DNA of 64,000 bases, from NCBI RefSeq assembly GCF_001676785.2, contig NZ_CP015910.2, forward strand, positions 682,001 through 746,000, read 5' to 3'. Shown piece after piece: positions 26,439-34,782 of this stretch (positions within the stretch are counted from its first letter, which is position 1; every line of letters begins with the position of its first letter). Made by a program: the position numbers and the translations under genes. The notes beneath the pieces were generated by a model. It saw nothing but the letters and a program-made list of their open reading frames with translations. It made no database searches and was not told the DNA's origin. The DNA is from Brachyspira hyodysenteriae ATCC 27164 (lineage in GTDB: Bacteria; Spirochaetota; Brachyspiria; Brachyspirales; Brachyspiraceae).

Positions 26439-26556
26439 AGCAGTTACCTCCTAAATGAAAAATATTTTTTGTTATTTACTAATAAAACATAAATGTTTAA
26501 ATAATGTTAAAATTTAAAAAATAATAAAATAAAGTTGATAATATAAATTATATTTG

Positions 26557-26835
26557 CTATTTCATAATCCCCCATTCTTTCCATAATTTAACCATTTCAG
26601 GATCATTTGATGAATATATATTTAGATTAGTATATGATATTCCTTTATATCTATATTTTATGAATATTTTATCTGAATTTTTATCTATAAAAGGAAAGAA
26701 AAATCCTAATAATTTTGTATTATTTTCTGAAGAATAAGTAGTAGTGCTTATAAATTTATTGCTTTCTTTTTGGGGATAAGAAAATAATGAAAATACTGTA
26801 ATGAATAAAAATAAGAAAATTATAATTTTTTTCAT
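26557..26835 (-). CDS. small secreted protein with LWKEWGIMK tail
   Basis: 92 residues. The signal peptide MKKIIIFLFLFITVFSLFSY is followed by a short strand-rich segment, and the C-terminus VKLWKEWGIMK is nearly identical to that of the 173-residue protein at 25583. The NPELF repeats are absent. Unknown function. GGAGAT precedes the ATG. Together with the mini-ORF at 26400 it forms a small local family with shared ends. Confidence 0.55.
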   Translation of the reverse strand: MKKIIIFLFLFITVFSLFSYPQKESNKFISTTTYSSENNTKLLGFFFPFIDKNSDKIFIKYRYKGISYTNLNIYSSNDPEMVKLWKEWGIMK

Positions 26836-26986
26836 AATTGCATCTCCTTATTATATAATTCACCTTTTTAAAATAAACAAAAAATATAAATTATAGTAAA
26901 ACATTAATGTGATATATTATTATTTTTTTTATATATTATATACTATTTATGTTACAAAAAGTAATATATGATAGTTTAAAAGATAA

Positions 26987-27031
26987 TAAAAAACATCCCC
27001 CATATTTTTTATAATTTTATATAGGAGATGT
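26987..27031 (-). terminator. terminator after the propeller lipoprotein gene
   Basis: Minus strand: ACATCTCCTATAT pairs with ATATGGGGGATGT allowing G-U, then TTTTTT. Confidence 0.75.
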
Positions 27032-27050
27032 ATAGAAGAAGTAATTAATT

Positions 27051-27992
27051 TTATAGTTGTACTTTTTTTATTAGGCTAGTAGAAAGTTCTGGAATATAAA
27101 TAACATTATTAACTAAATCTATATCAGCAACTCCGCTTAAAGAACCTTCGATTTTTTCTAATTGCTCTTTAGTATTTAAATCAAATACATATATGCATGC
27201 ATTGTTATTAGCACCATTTTCACCCCAATCAGAAACATATAATTTACCATTAGCTATAGCAATACCATCTAAAGCACCTGCACCTAATCTTGAAGCGGTC
27301 CATTTAGTTAATCCTGTACCGTCTGTTTTTAAAGTATAAATATCGCCTCCATTAGCATCGCCTCCGAATGTACTTCCAGCTATATATAATACTCCATTAT
27401 CTAGTAATATACCATTAGCACCAACTACTTCTGGTACAGATGAAGTTATAGATAATGCTGAATTATTATCAACTTTAACAAAATGAACTGTAGAAGCTCC
27501 TGTATCAGTTAGGGCTACAGTTGTTGGATCTATTACTACTGTATCATTTAAGAATTTAGAACCTTCTATAGGGAGTTTAGTTATTATTTTATTTTCTTTT
27601 ACATTAGCTAAAACTAAATTTCCTGTCATAGAGCTGTCATTTACTTGATCAGGAATAATAATAATATCATCAGTTAAAAAAGAAAAACCTTTAGGACTGT
27701 CTAATTGTCCTTCAAAAAGTTTTTGAGGATTAGAACCATCTTCATTAGCAACAATTATGAATCCGTCTGCTGGAGCATTAGGATCTCCCAAATTAGCTAT
27801 ATATAATTTTCCGTTTTTAAATTTAACACTTTCAGGTGCAGCTAATCCTTCAACATTAATACCTACTGCTTCTTTTTTGGTTGGTTCAGCTGCTGCTGTA
27901 TTATTAGATGCTGGTGCTTTTTCTGCATTATTTGAGCATGATACAGCGAATAAAAAAGCTGATAAAAGTATAGCATTACAAAATTTATTCAT
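27051..27992 (-). CDS. beta-propeller lipoprotein (SMP-30/NHL-like)
   Basis: 313 residues. The lipoprotein signal ends AVSC with Cys19, then an Ala/Pro/Thr-rich linker to about 45. After that come blade-like repeats with the pattern ..G.LYIANLGD, ..GKLYVSDWGENG and ..GVLYIAGSTFGGD, as in SMP-30/gluconolactonase-like propellers. It is anchored on the periplasmic or outer side; binding or enzymatic role unknown. It is transcribed divergently from an Rrf2 regulator, with a dyad between them that could control both. Confidence 0.75.
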   Translation of the reverse strand: MNKFCNAILLSAFLFAVSCSNNAEKAPASNNTAAAEPTKKEAVGINVEGLAAPESVKFKNGKLYIANLGDPNAPADGFIIVANEDGSNPQKLFEGQLDSPKGFSFLTDDIIIIPDQVNDSSMTGNLVLANVKENKIITKLPIEGSKFLNDTVVIDPTTVALTDTGASTVHFVKVDNNSALSITSSVPEVVGANGILLDNGVLYIAGSTFGGDANGGDIYTLKTDGTGLTKWTASRLGAGALDGIAIANGKLYVSDWGENGANNNACIYVFDLNTKEQLEKIEGSLSGVADIDLVNNVIYIPELSTSLIKKVQL

Positions 27993-28071
27993 TTGTAAGT
28001 TCTCCTTATTAGTAAAAATTTTTATTAAGTTTATAGTATTTCAATAATAATATCAATAAAAAATATAAAAC

Positions 28072-28096
28072 AATTGTTACCAAAATGATTACAATT
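28072..28096. promoter_or_regulatory. dyad in the lipoprotein/Rrf2 divergent region
   Basis: AATTGT (28072) and ACAATT (28091) frame an imperfect palindrome of 25 bases, similar in size to Rrf2-family operators. It lies between the divergent starts at 27992 and 28160. Confidence 0.4.
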
Positions 28097-28159
28097 ATTT
28101 TATGTTATTCTATATATATTTATTGACTATTATAATTTTTTGATTATATTTATAATATT

Positions 28160-28600
28160 ATGAAAATTAATACTAAATTATCAGTTGCTGCTCATATAGT
28201 TTTATGTATAGCATTTTTTGAAAATGAAGGCACTACATCTAATTTGCTTGCCAAAAGTGTAAGAACTAATCCTTCTATAATAAGAAAGATTTTATTGAAA
28301 CTTCAGGATGCAGGAATAGTTGAAACTAATAAAAAGGGAAGTAAACTTATAAAAGATGAAAAAGATATAACGCTTCTTTCTATATATGAAGCTGTTTTCA
28401 CAGAAGAGGAGAGGGGGCTTTTTAATTTTCATGAACCTAATCATATATGTCCTGTAGGATGTGCAATGTTTGATGTTCTGGGTGAAGAGTTTAATAATGT
28501 AAGGCTTGATTTTGAAAAGTCTATGTCTAAAATAACAATTAAACAAATAGCTGATGAAGTGAGAAAAAGAAAAAAGCATCTGGATTTTATGAATAAATAG
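28160..28600 (+). CDS. Rrf2 family transcriptional regulator
   Basis: 146 residues. The N-terminal winged helix (TKLSVAAHIVLCIAFFENEG, then IRKILLKLQDAGIVETNKKG) is Rrf2-like. The sensor region HICPVGCAM has Cys97 and Cys101, fewer than the three clustered Cys of IscR/NsrR, so an Fe-S cluster is doubtful. YwnA-like members with a single sensor Cys motif are a closer match. No ribosome site is seen and the -10 is very near the ATG. The likely target is the divergent lipoprotein gene. Confidence 0.82.
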   Translation: MKINTKLSVAAHIVLCIAFFENEGTTSNLLAKSVRTNPSIIRKILLKLQDAGIVETNKKGSKLIKDEKDITLLSIYEAVFTEEERGLFNFHEPNHICPVGCAMFDVLGEEFNNVRLDFEKSMSKITIKQIADEVRKRKKHLDFMNK

Positions 28601-28614
28601 TTTTTTAGATTATA

Positions 28615-29328
28615 TTAATTTTTTATATTTATAATGCTTATTCTGTTTCCGTCTAATTCTATAATATTTTCTTTTGATAATCTGTTTAATTCTCTTGACA
28701 GTGCGCTTCTGTCTGCTGATATAAACTCTGCTAATTTATCTCTATTGAATGGTATAATTATATTTTGAGATTTCTGAATATTTGACATATATTTAAGGTA
28801 TATTATTATTTTGCTTCTTAAACTTTTCTGGCTGAGTATATCATTTTTAAAAGCTAGGAATTTATTTTTATCAGATATTACTCTTAATAAATTATGCAGA
28901 AATATATTTTTGATATTATTATCATTAGCTTTAAATATATTTTCTATATTTATTTTTATTAATTCAGTATTTTCTAATGCAAGAGCCTGAATAGATGATA
29001 TTTTATTTGTAGAAAAAGCAAATGCTTCTGCAAATATATCACCTTGATTTAATATATTTACAATATTTTTTCTTGTATCATCATATTCTTTTGAAATTTC
29101 TACTTTTCCTTTCAATATAATATATATACTTTCTACTATATCTCCGGTATCTATTATTATATTTGATTTTTTAAAAGATTTTTTTTGTATTTTAAAATCA
29201 TCTAAAATATTAATGATTTCATCTTTACTTATATTGTTAAATACTTCTGATTTTATTAAAATATCTATATAGTCATTCATCATATGTTCAATTAAAATAT
29301 TAATATTATTGTTAGTTAATGCTAACAT
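28615..29328 (-). CDS. Crp/Fnr family transcriptional regulator
   Basis: About 237 residues. A cyclic-nucleotide-binding-type beta roll (about 45-135, with IILKGKVEISKEY and LNQGDIFAEAFAF) is followed by a dimer helix and a C-terminal winged helix (FNRDKLAEFISADRSALSRELNRLSKENII). The canonical cAMP-binding Arg block is not evident, and there are no N-terminal Cys for an Fe-S cluster, so the signal is unknown. Start is uncertain: ATG at 29328 or ATG-ATG at 29283/29280, none with a ribosome site. It is divergent to the sialic-acid-type transporter operon. Confidence 0.82.
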   Translation of the reverse strand: MLALTNNNINILIEHMMNDYIDILIKSEVFNNISKDEIINILDDFKIQKKSFKKSNIIIDTGDIVESIYIILKGKVEISKEYDDTRKNIVNILNQGDIFAEAFAFSTNKISSIQALALENTELIKINIENIFKANDNNIKNIFLHNLLRVISDKNKFLAFKNDILSQKSLRSKIIIYLKYMSNIQKSQNIIIPFNRDKLAEFISADRSALSRELNRLSKENIIELDGNRISIINIKN

Positions 29329-29496
29329 TTTTTTATAAAAAATCAATATATTTATTATTTAATTATGATTTTTTATATTATTATAATAATTTTTGCAACT
29401 TTAAGTAATAATAAGTAATAAATAAATGATTTTTAGTACGTTTTTTGTATAATTCTAATTTTTTTATTATAAAATTTAATTTATTTTAATATTTTA

Positions 29497-29525
29497 TTGA
29501 CAACGCAAATTTATTTGACTATACT
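29497..29525 (+). promoter_or_regulatory. promoter of the symporter/NanM-like operon
   Basis: TTGACA (29497-29502), a 17-base spacer, TATACT (29520-29525). The predicted start of transcription lies inside the palindrome that follows. Confidence 0.7.
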
Positions 29526-29528
29526 ATA

Positions 29529-29546
29529 ATTGTTCACGTGAACAAT
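29529..29546 (+). promoter_or_regulatory. perfect 18-bp operator-like palindrome
   Basis: ATTGTTCACGTGAACAAT is fully self-complementary and covers the expected +1 of the symporter operon, a position suited to a repressor dimer. The regulator is unknown; the neighbouring Crp/Fnr protein is a candidate. Confidence 0.7.
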
Positions 29547-29568
29547 ATTATTTATAGGAGAACTAAAT

Positions 29569-31101
29569 ATGGCTTGGCATTGGTTTGACTGGGTAGTCAT
29601 CGGACTATATTTCATCGTAATGTTTTTAATTGGTATGTTCTTTGCTAGAAGAACAAAATCTACAGATGATTATTTCAAAGCTGGCGGAAGGGTGCCTGCT
29701 TTGGTAACAGCTATGAGTATTTACGCTACAGCTTTATCATCTATTTCATTTATAGCTATACCTGCTTCTGTTTATAATAACAGCTGGCTGCTTGGTATGG
29801 CTCCTCTAGGAATTATTTTAATGGTATTATGGGCTGCTTATACTTTTGTACCATTCTTTAGAAGAGTTAATGTTACTACTGCTTATGAATATTTAGGAAG
29901 AAGATTTGATAATTCTTTCAGACTTGTCGGCAGTTTGACATTCATACTTTTCCACGTTGTAAGAATGGCAATAGTTATTTATCTTCCTACATTGGCAATA
30001 CAGCAGGTACTTCCTACTCTTAACCCTGTTTTAATAACAGTTATAGTATCAATATTCTGTGTTGCTTATACATCTATGGGAGGTATAGAAGCAGTATTAT
30101 GGTCTGATGCTATACAAACAGTTGTACTTCTTTTAGGTGCTTTCTTAGTAATTATAGTAGGTTTCTCATCTGCTCCTGAAGGAATAGGTCAAGGATTCAA
30201 ACTTTTAGCTGATGACGGAAAAATCATAAGCCCTGATTTCTTCTCATTAGACTTAGCTAAATCTAGTATTTGGGTTATGATAGTTGGAGGATTTGTTAAC
30301 TCTATTTATTCTTATGTTGGCAGCCAGGATATAGTTCAAAGATATGCTACAAACAAAGATGAAAACGAATCTAAAAAAAGTTTGTTTATGAATGTTCCTT
30401 TACTTTGTACTAGTGTAATAATATTCATAGGTATGGGTTCTGCTTTATATATTTACTTCCATTTCAAAACTACATTACCTGAAAATGTTAATGGTAATGC
30501 TATACTTCCTTATTTCGTTGTAAATGCTTTACCTGTTGGTATATCTGGACTTGTAATAGCTGCTATATTTGCTGCTGCTCAATCTACAGTATCATCTAGT
30601 TTGAACTCTGTTTCTACTTGTATGACTGCTGATATATTAGAATATCTTAAACCTGGAATGGAAGATGCTTCTAAATTAAAATTTGCTAGATTATCAAGCT
30701 GGATAGTAGGTATATTCAGTACTTTACTTGCCATTTACTTCATATTTAATGGTCAAGGTGATATGTTCTTATATTTCCAAGCTATAACAGGTCTTTTAGG
30801 CGGTCCTATAGCTGCTGTATTCTTGGTAGGTATATTCTTTGATAAAGTTGAAAGTAAAGCTGTATGGGTTGGATTTGCTCTTTCTGTTATAGTAGCATTC
30901 TATGTAAGTGATCCTGCTGGTATGCTTACTAAATTTATACCTGGATATGCTAAACCAAAAATCTTTGAGTTTATGATTTCATTCATAATCATAGGTATTG
31001 GTGTAGTTGGTTCTTTATTAGCTTCTTTTGCTTTTGGAAAACCATCTGCAGAAAAAATAAAAGGTTTAACTTATTCTACTACTATTAAAAATCAAAAATA
31101 A
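29569..31101 (+). CDS. sodium:solute symporter (SSS family), probably for sialic acid
   Basis: 510 residues with about thirteen membrane segments. The N-terminal DWVVIGLYFIVMFLIGMFFA, RRTKSTDDYFKAGGR after the first segment, and the ATALSSISFIAIPA and AAAQSTVSSSLNSVSTCMTAD segments fit the SSS/LeuT-fold transporters. SSS members paired with NanM-like mutarotases are known importers of N-acetylneuraminate in other bacteria, and the next gene here is such a protein. The substrate is therefore inferred from context. AGGAG precedes the ATG. Confidence 0.88.
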   Translation: MAWHWFDWVVIGLYFIVMFLIGMFFARRTKSTDDYFKAGGRVPALVTAMSIYATALSSISFIAIPASVYNNSWLLGMAPLGIILMVLWAAYTFVPFFRRVNVTTAYEYLGRRFDNSFRLVGSLTFILFHVVRMAIVIYLPTLAIQQVLPTLNPVLITVIVSIFCVAYTSMGGIEAVLWSDAIQTVVLLLGAFLVIIVGFSSAPEGIGQGFKLLADDGKIISPDFFSLDLAKSSIWVMIVGGFVNSIYSYVGSQDIVQRYATNKDENESKKSLFMNVPLLCTSVIIFIGMGSALYIYFHFKTTLPENVNGNAILPYFVVNALPVGISGLVIAAIFAAAQSTVSSSLNSVSTCMTADILEYLKPGMEDASKLKFARLSSWIVGIFSTLLAIYFIFNGQGDMFLYFQAITGLLGGPIAAVFLVGIFFDKVESKAVWVGFALSVIVAFYVSDPAGMLTKFIPGYAKPKIFEFMISFIIIGIGVVGSLLASFAFGKPSAEKIKGLTYSTTIKNQK

Positions 31102-31133
31102 TATAAAGTAGAATTATTATAAGGAAATAAAAA

Positions 31134-32297
31134 ATGAAAAAAATTGGTTTAATATTATTATTTATATTTACTATATTTGCTTTAAGCTGTTCAACTAATA
31201 CTGCATCTTCATCATCAAATGCTAATGTATTAGATTCAAAAGTTGATAAAAAAATAGTTTGGGAAATGGGCGGACATTTACCTGCTCAAACAGGAATGGA
31301 AAAAAACATTGGTACTGCCGGAGTTTTATATGGTTCTTTAGGCGGTAAATATATAGTTGTTGGCGGCGGTGCTAATTTCCCTGAAGAGTCTGTACTTAAT
31401 GGCGGAGCTAAAAAAACTTATTCTGATATTTACATGCTTGAAGATAAAAACGGCGTATTAGAAGTTGTTGAGCATATTAATTGGGAAAATGAGTTGGGAT
31501 ATGGTGCTTCTGTAACTGTTACAAATGGAATATACTATATAGGCGGTTCTTCTAATCCTGAAGCTGATGATGATATATTATTTATTACATTAAAAGATAA
31601 TAAATTAAATGTTGAAAAAATAGGCGACTTACCTTTCACATTACAAAATGGTGTAGCTGTTTATAAAGATAATAAATTATATGTTATCACTGGTAAACAA
31701 GCAGGTAAAGGAAGCAACAAAGTTTGTGAGTATGATTTGACTACTAAAGAAGCTAAAGAATTAGCTCCTGTACCTGGTGAGGCAAGCAGAACTCAGGCTG
31801 TTGCTCAGTTATTAAACGGAAACATATATGTATTCAGCGGCGGTGATGCTACTGCTTATACTGATGGTTATAAATATGATTTCGCTAATGATACTTGGGA
31901 AAAAGTTGCTGATGTAGCTTTGAATGGTGAAGGAATATCTTTGCTTGGTGCTGTATCTGTTAAACTTAATGAAACAGAAATGCTTGCTATAGGCGGATTT
32001 AACAAAGCTGTTTATGATGATGCTGTTTATAATTTAGGAAATCTTAAAGATGCGGCATTAGCTGATTTCAGAGCAAAATATTTTGGTGCTGATCCTTATG
32101 AATTTAATTGGAACAGTAACATATTAATTTATAATTGTGAATCTAATACTTGGAAAACAATAGGGGAAGTTCCTTTTGATGCTCCTTGCGGAGAAGGTTT
32201 AATATTGATAGGAAACAAAATATATTCTATCAATGGTGAAATCAAACCTGGTATTAGAACTGATAAAATGTATGTTGGTACAATTATGGCTAAATAA
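31134..32297 (+). CDS. kelch-type mutarotase lipoprotein, NanM-like
   Basis: 387 residues. The lipoprotein signal ends FALSC with Cys19. A kelch beta-propeller follows, with repeated glycine doublets: KYIVVGGGANFPE, IYYIGGSSNPE, KLYVITGKQAGKG, NIYVFSGGDA and EMLAIGGFNKAV. The GGGANFP start and the overall order fit the cyclically permuted mutarotases related to N-acetylneuraminate epimerase NanM, which speeds alpha/beta interconversion of released sialic acid before uptake. Lipid anchoring is unusual compared with the soluble periplasmic NanM. It lies 32 bases after the symporter gene in the same operon. Confidence 0.84.
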   Translation: MKKIGLILLFIFTIFALSCSTNTASSSSNANVLDSKVDKKIVWEMGGHLPAQTGMEKNIGTAGVLYGSLGGKYIVVGGGANFPEESVLNGGAKKTYSDIYMLEDKNGVLEVVEHINWENELGYGASVTVTNGIYYIGGSSNPEADDDILFITLKDNKLNVEKIGDLPFTLQNGVAVYKDNKLYVITGKQAGKGSNKVCEYDLTTKEAKELAPVPGEASRTQAVAQLLNGNIYVFSGGDATAYTDGYKYDFANDTWEKVADVALNGEGISLLGAVSVKLNETEMLAIGGFNKAVYDDAVYNLGNLKDAALADFRAKYFGADPYEFNWNSNILIYNCESNTWKTIGEVPFDAPCGEGLILIGNKIYSINGEIKPGIRTDKMYVGTIMAK

Positions 32298-32327
32298 AGA
32301 CACTATCTATTATTAAAAGTTTTCCAT

Positions 32328-32366
32328 AAATAAGGGCTTACTTAATAAAAAGTAAGCTCTTATTTT
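32328..32366 (+). terminator. terminator of the symporter/NanM-like operon
   Basis: AAATAAGGGCTTACTT pairs with AAGTAAGCTCTTATTT (one G-T pair), followed by a T-run. Confidence 0.88.
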
Positions 32367-32399
32367 TTATTATTAATAATCAAAATTTATATTTTAAAT

Positions 32400-32703
32400 C
32401 TCGCCCTTTATGCTTTTTATGTTATATGCATATAAAGTTTTTCTATATTTTTTGCTTAATTCATAAAAGCATGCCCGCCCAATTTTTATTATATTTTTTA
32501 TTTTATTTAACGCACGCTGAACTTCGCTATGAATATAATTAAATTTGAATTATTAATTTATCTTTATTTTTTATTTCTTTTAACGTGCGTTGAGTAGATA
32601 TCAATTCTAATCAAAACTAGGGTGGGGATAAAAATAACAGATGAAGTTTAAAATAAATATTAGATAAAAACGACATAGTTGATAGAAAACCTAAAGGGTG
32701 GGA
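32400..32703 (+). repeat. nested inverted-repeat element, copy 2
   Basis: Same architecture and orientation as copy 1 at 23098. Outer arms are CGCCCTTTA (32402) with AAAGGGTGGGA (32693). Middle arms are CCCGCCC (32474) with GGGTGGGG (32620). Inner arms are AACGCACG (32509) with CGTGCGTT (32584) followed by GAGTAGATAT. Inner arms are 75 bases apart and inner-to-middle right arms 36 bases apart, both exactly as in copy 1, although much of the sequence between has drifted. It fills the gap between two convergent genes; no coding potential is seen. Confidence 0.8.
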
Positions 32704-32741
32704 TTATAAGAATAGCCCAATAATTTAATTATGATTCAAAA

Positions 32742-32960
32742 TTATTCCATATCTTTAATAGTTACAACTAATCCAGCAGCTTCAAGTAATGATATAATAT
32801 ATAATTTATCTTTATCTTCTATATCTATAGCCATATTGCATACGCCAAATACAGGTTCAGGAGCAGGGCGAACAACAACTTCTATACCAGCGTCTAGTAA
32901 AATTTTTTCAGCCTTAATCAAATCTCTTGGAGTTTGTAAATAACAAAAACTTTTTACCAT
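32742..32960 (-). CDS. DUF3343 putative Se/S carrier-like protein
   Basis: 72 residues matching DUF3343: F..TP.DLIKAEKIL..AGIEVVVRPAPEPVFGVCNMAI with the single conserved Cys near residue 41, then DIED.DKLYII..LL. The family is often found beside YedF and cysteine desulfurases in selenium-using bacteria and is thought to carry selenium or sulfur on the Cys. It is the last gene of the yedF-desulfurase-DUF3343 run, two bases after the desulfurase stop. AGGAAAG precedes the ATG. Confidence 0.8.
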   Translation of the reverse strand: MVKSFCYLQTPRDLIKAEKILLDAGIEVVVRPAPEPVFGVCNMAIDIEDKDKLYIISLLEAAGLVVTIKDME

Positions 32961-32962
32961 AA

Positions 32963-34078
32963 TTACTTTCCTAATACATTTATTAAATATTCTAAATCTT
33001 CTTTCGTTGTATAAGGTGAAAAAGAAAATCGTAAAGCACCGTTATCATTTTTATAAAAGTTATGGGCTAAAAATGAACAGTGAAAACCATATCGGCATTC
33101 TATATTATAATCTTCATATAGCTTATGAGCAAGATTAGACATATTTATACTGCTGTCAATATCTGCTATAGAAAATAAAAATCCTTGAGTATCTTTATTT
33201 TTAGACCATATAACTTTATATTTATTCATATCTTCTATTTTTTTTATTGTGTAAATTATATCATCTATATTAATATTCCAATTAGGTCTGTTCTTCAATG
33301 CTGCTAAAAGTCCTATTATTCCAACAGTGTTTGGAGTACCAGATTCATATATTTCAGGTATACTATACGGAGTTTCATAGCCATCACCAAAACCGCCTCC
33401 AAAATATGCCGGATTTAACTTTTCAGGATTTTTAACATAGAAACCTCCTGTACCTGTAGGGCCAAGAAGTCCCTTATGTCCTGTAAAAGCTATAAAATCT
33501 ATATTCCATTCATCTGCTTTTATATCATGTATGCCTACAGATTGGGTAGCATCCACAAGTAATGGTATATCTCCTATAGTTTCTTTTATTTTTTTTATAG
33601 GCTGTATAACTCCGCTTATATTACTTTCCATATTAATAATAACTAATGATATCTTTTCTTTTTTTATTATTTCAGAAAGCGCTTCTATGTTTACTATTCC
33701 TCCATCTAAAGATGGTATTATTTTATACTCTACATTTTTATTTTTACTTAATTTATGTATTGGTCTTACTACGGCATTATGTTCCAAAGCCGATATTAAG
33801 ATTTTGCAGTTATTTAAATCCAGTCCTATAAGTATATCATTTATTGATCTTGTAGCCCCTGGTGTAAATACTATATTTGAGGCATCTTTTACCCCCAAAA
33901 AGTTTTCAGCTAATAAATCTCTGCATTCTTCTATTTTTTGAGTGGTTTCTTTACCTCTTTTAGTATTAACTCTTCCATAAGTTCCGCCTATATTCATTAA
34001 AAAATTATACATTTCTTCTGCAACTTCTTTCGGCTTTGGAAAACTAGTAGTGGAGTTATCAAAATAATAATTTTTCAT
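32963..34078 (-). CDS. cysteine desulfurase (class V aminotransferase)
   Basis: 371 residues. YFDNSTTSFPKP at the N-terminus, SALEHNAVVRP (His near 100, stacking on PLP), LVDATQSVG and FTGHKGLLGP with the PLP-binding Lys202 are present. The catalytic Cys is Cys334 in YGFHCSFLAH, matching group II (SufS/CsdA) layout. It releases sulfur or selenium from cysteine/selenocysteine. Placement between yedF and a DUF3343 gene suggests delivery into selenium metabolism rather than general Fe-S assembly, since no suf genes are adjacent. Confidence 0.88.
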   Translation of the reverse strand: MKNYYFDNSTTSFPKPKEVAEEMYNFLMNIGGTYGRVNTKRGKETTQKIEECRDLLAENFLGVKDASNIVFTPGATRSINDILIGLDLNNCKILISALEHNAVVRPIHKLSKNKNVEYKIIPSLDGGIVNIEALSEIIKKEKISLVIINMESNISGVIQPIKKIKETIGDIPLLVDATQSVGIHDIKADEWNIDFIAFTGHKGLLGPTGTGGFYVKNPEKLNPAYFGGGFGDGYETPYSIPEIYESGTPNTVGIIGLLAALKNRPNWNINIDDIIYTIKKIEDMNKYKVIWSKNKDTQGFLFSIADIDSSINMSNLAHKLYEDYNIECRYGFHCSFLAHNFYKNDNGALRFSFSPYTTKEDLEYLINVLGK

Positions 34079-34095
34079 AATACAGTTTTAATTTT

Positions 34096-34668
34096 TTATG
34101 CTCTTATAACGGCAGAAGCATTAGCCATAGCTTCTATAATACCAAGCATATTAGTTTGTTCTTCAACTTTTATTTCATTTAATTCATAAAATTTAACACA
34201 AGTACCGCAGAAAAATATTTTTATTCCTGCATCTCTTAATTCTTGTAATAAAGTTTTATAAGGCTCTTCAACACCTAAATAAACTCCTCCATTATAGCAA
34301 TATAATGCTTCTGGTTTTGGGTTAGCATCTTTTAATGCTCCTAAAAATGCTTTTAATAATAATTCGCCAAGTTCATCATTTCCCTGTCCCATAACCTTTT
34401 TATCTATAACAGCTATAACAGGACCTGAAGATTTTTCTTTATTAGTATCATTAGAAGATAAATCTTTATTTTTAATAATCTTGAAATTTTTACCTTCGTT
34501 TGTATATGTTATGCCGTTATTTTTTAAAAAGTCTGTAATATTGTGAAATGCCACTTCATCATCTATCAATACTTCTATTTCTTCATTAAGAGCAGCATTT
34601 GTTATTGCAGTTTTTGTTAAAATTAATGGTTTTGGGCAAGGTATGCCTCTAGCATCTACTGTTTTCAT
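34096..34668 (-). CDS. yedF: selenium metabolism protein YedF-like
   Basis: 190 residues. The N-terminal TusA-like domain has VDARGIPCPKPL with the sulfur-carrying Cys11. The C-terminal DsrE-like domain (about 85-190) has FCGTCVKFYEL. This TusA-DsrE fusion is the TIGR03527 YedF type, found in organisms that use selenium. It probably receives sulfur or selenium from the downstream desulfurase. No selD, selA or selB is visible in the window. Confidence 0.87.
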   Translation of the reverse strand: MKTVDARGIPCPKPLILTKTAITNAALNEEIEVLIDDEVAFHNITDFLKNNGITYTNEGKNFKIIKNKDLSSNDTNKEKSSGPVIAVIDKKVMGQGNDELGELLLKAFLGALKDANPKPEALYCYNGGVYLGVEEPYKTLLQELRDAGIKIFFCGTCVKFYELNEIKVEEQTNMLGIIEAMANASAVIRA

Positions 34669-34782
34669 AATTTTACTTCCTTATAAAAAATTTGTAATAA
34701 TAGCATATATGATATATTAAAAAAAATTTATTGTCAATTATATGTAATAAAATAAGATTTAATAAAATATGTTAAATGGTTT

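Noticed and set aside
33531-33941. Open frame of 136 codons on the plus strand
   Set aside because: Antisense to the cysteine desulfurase, whose motifs are unmistakable.
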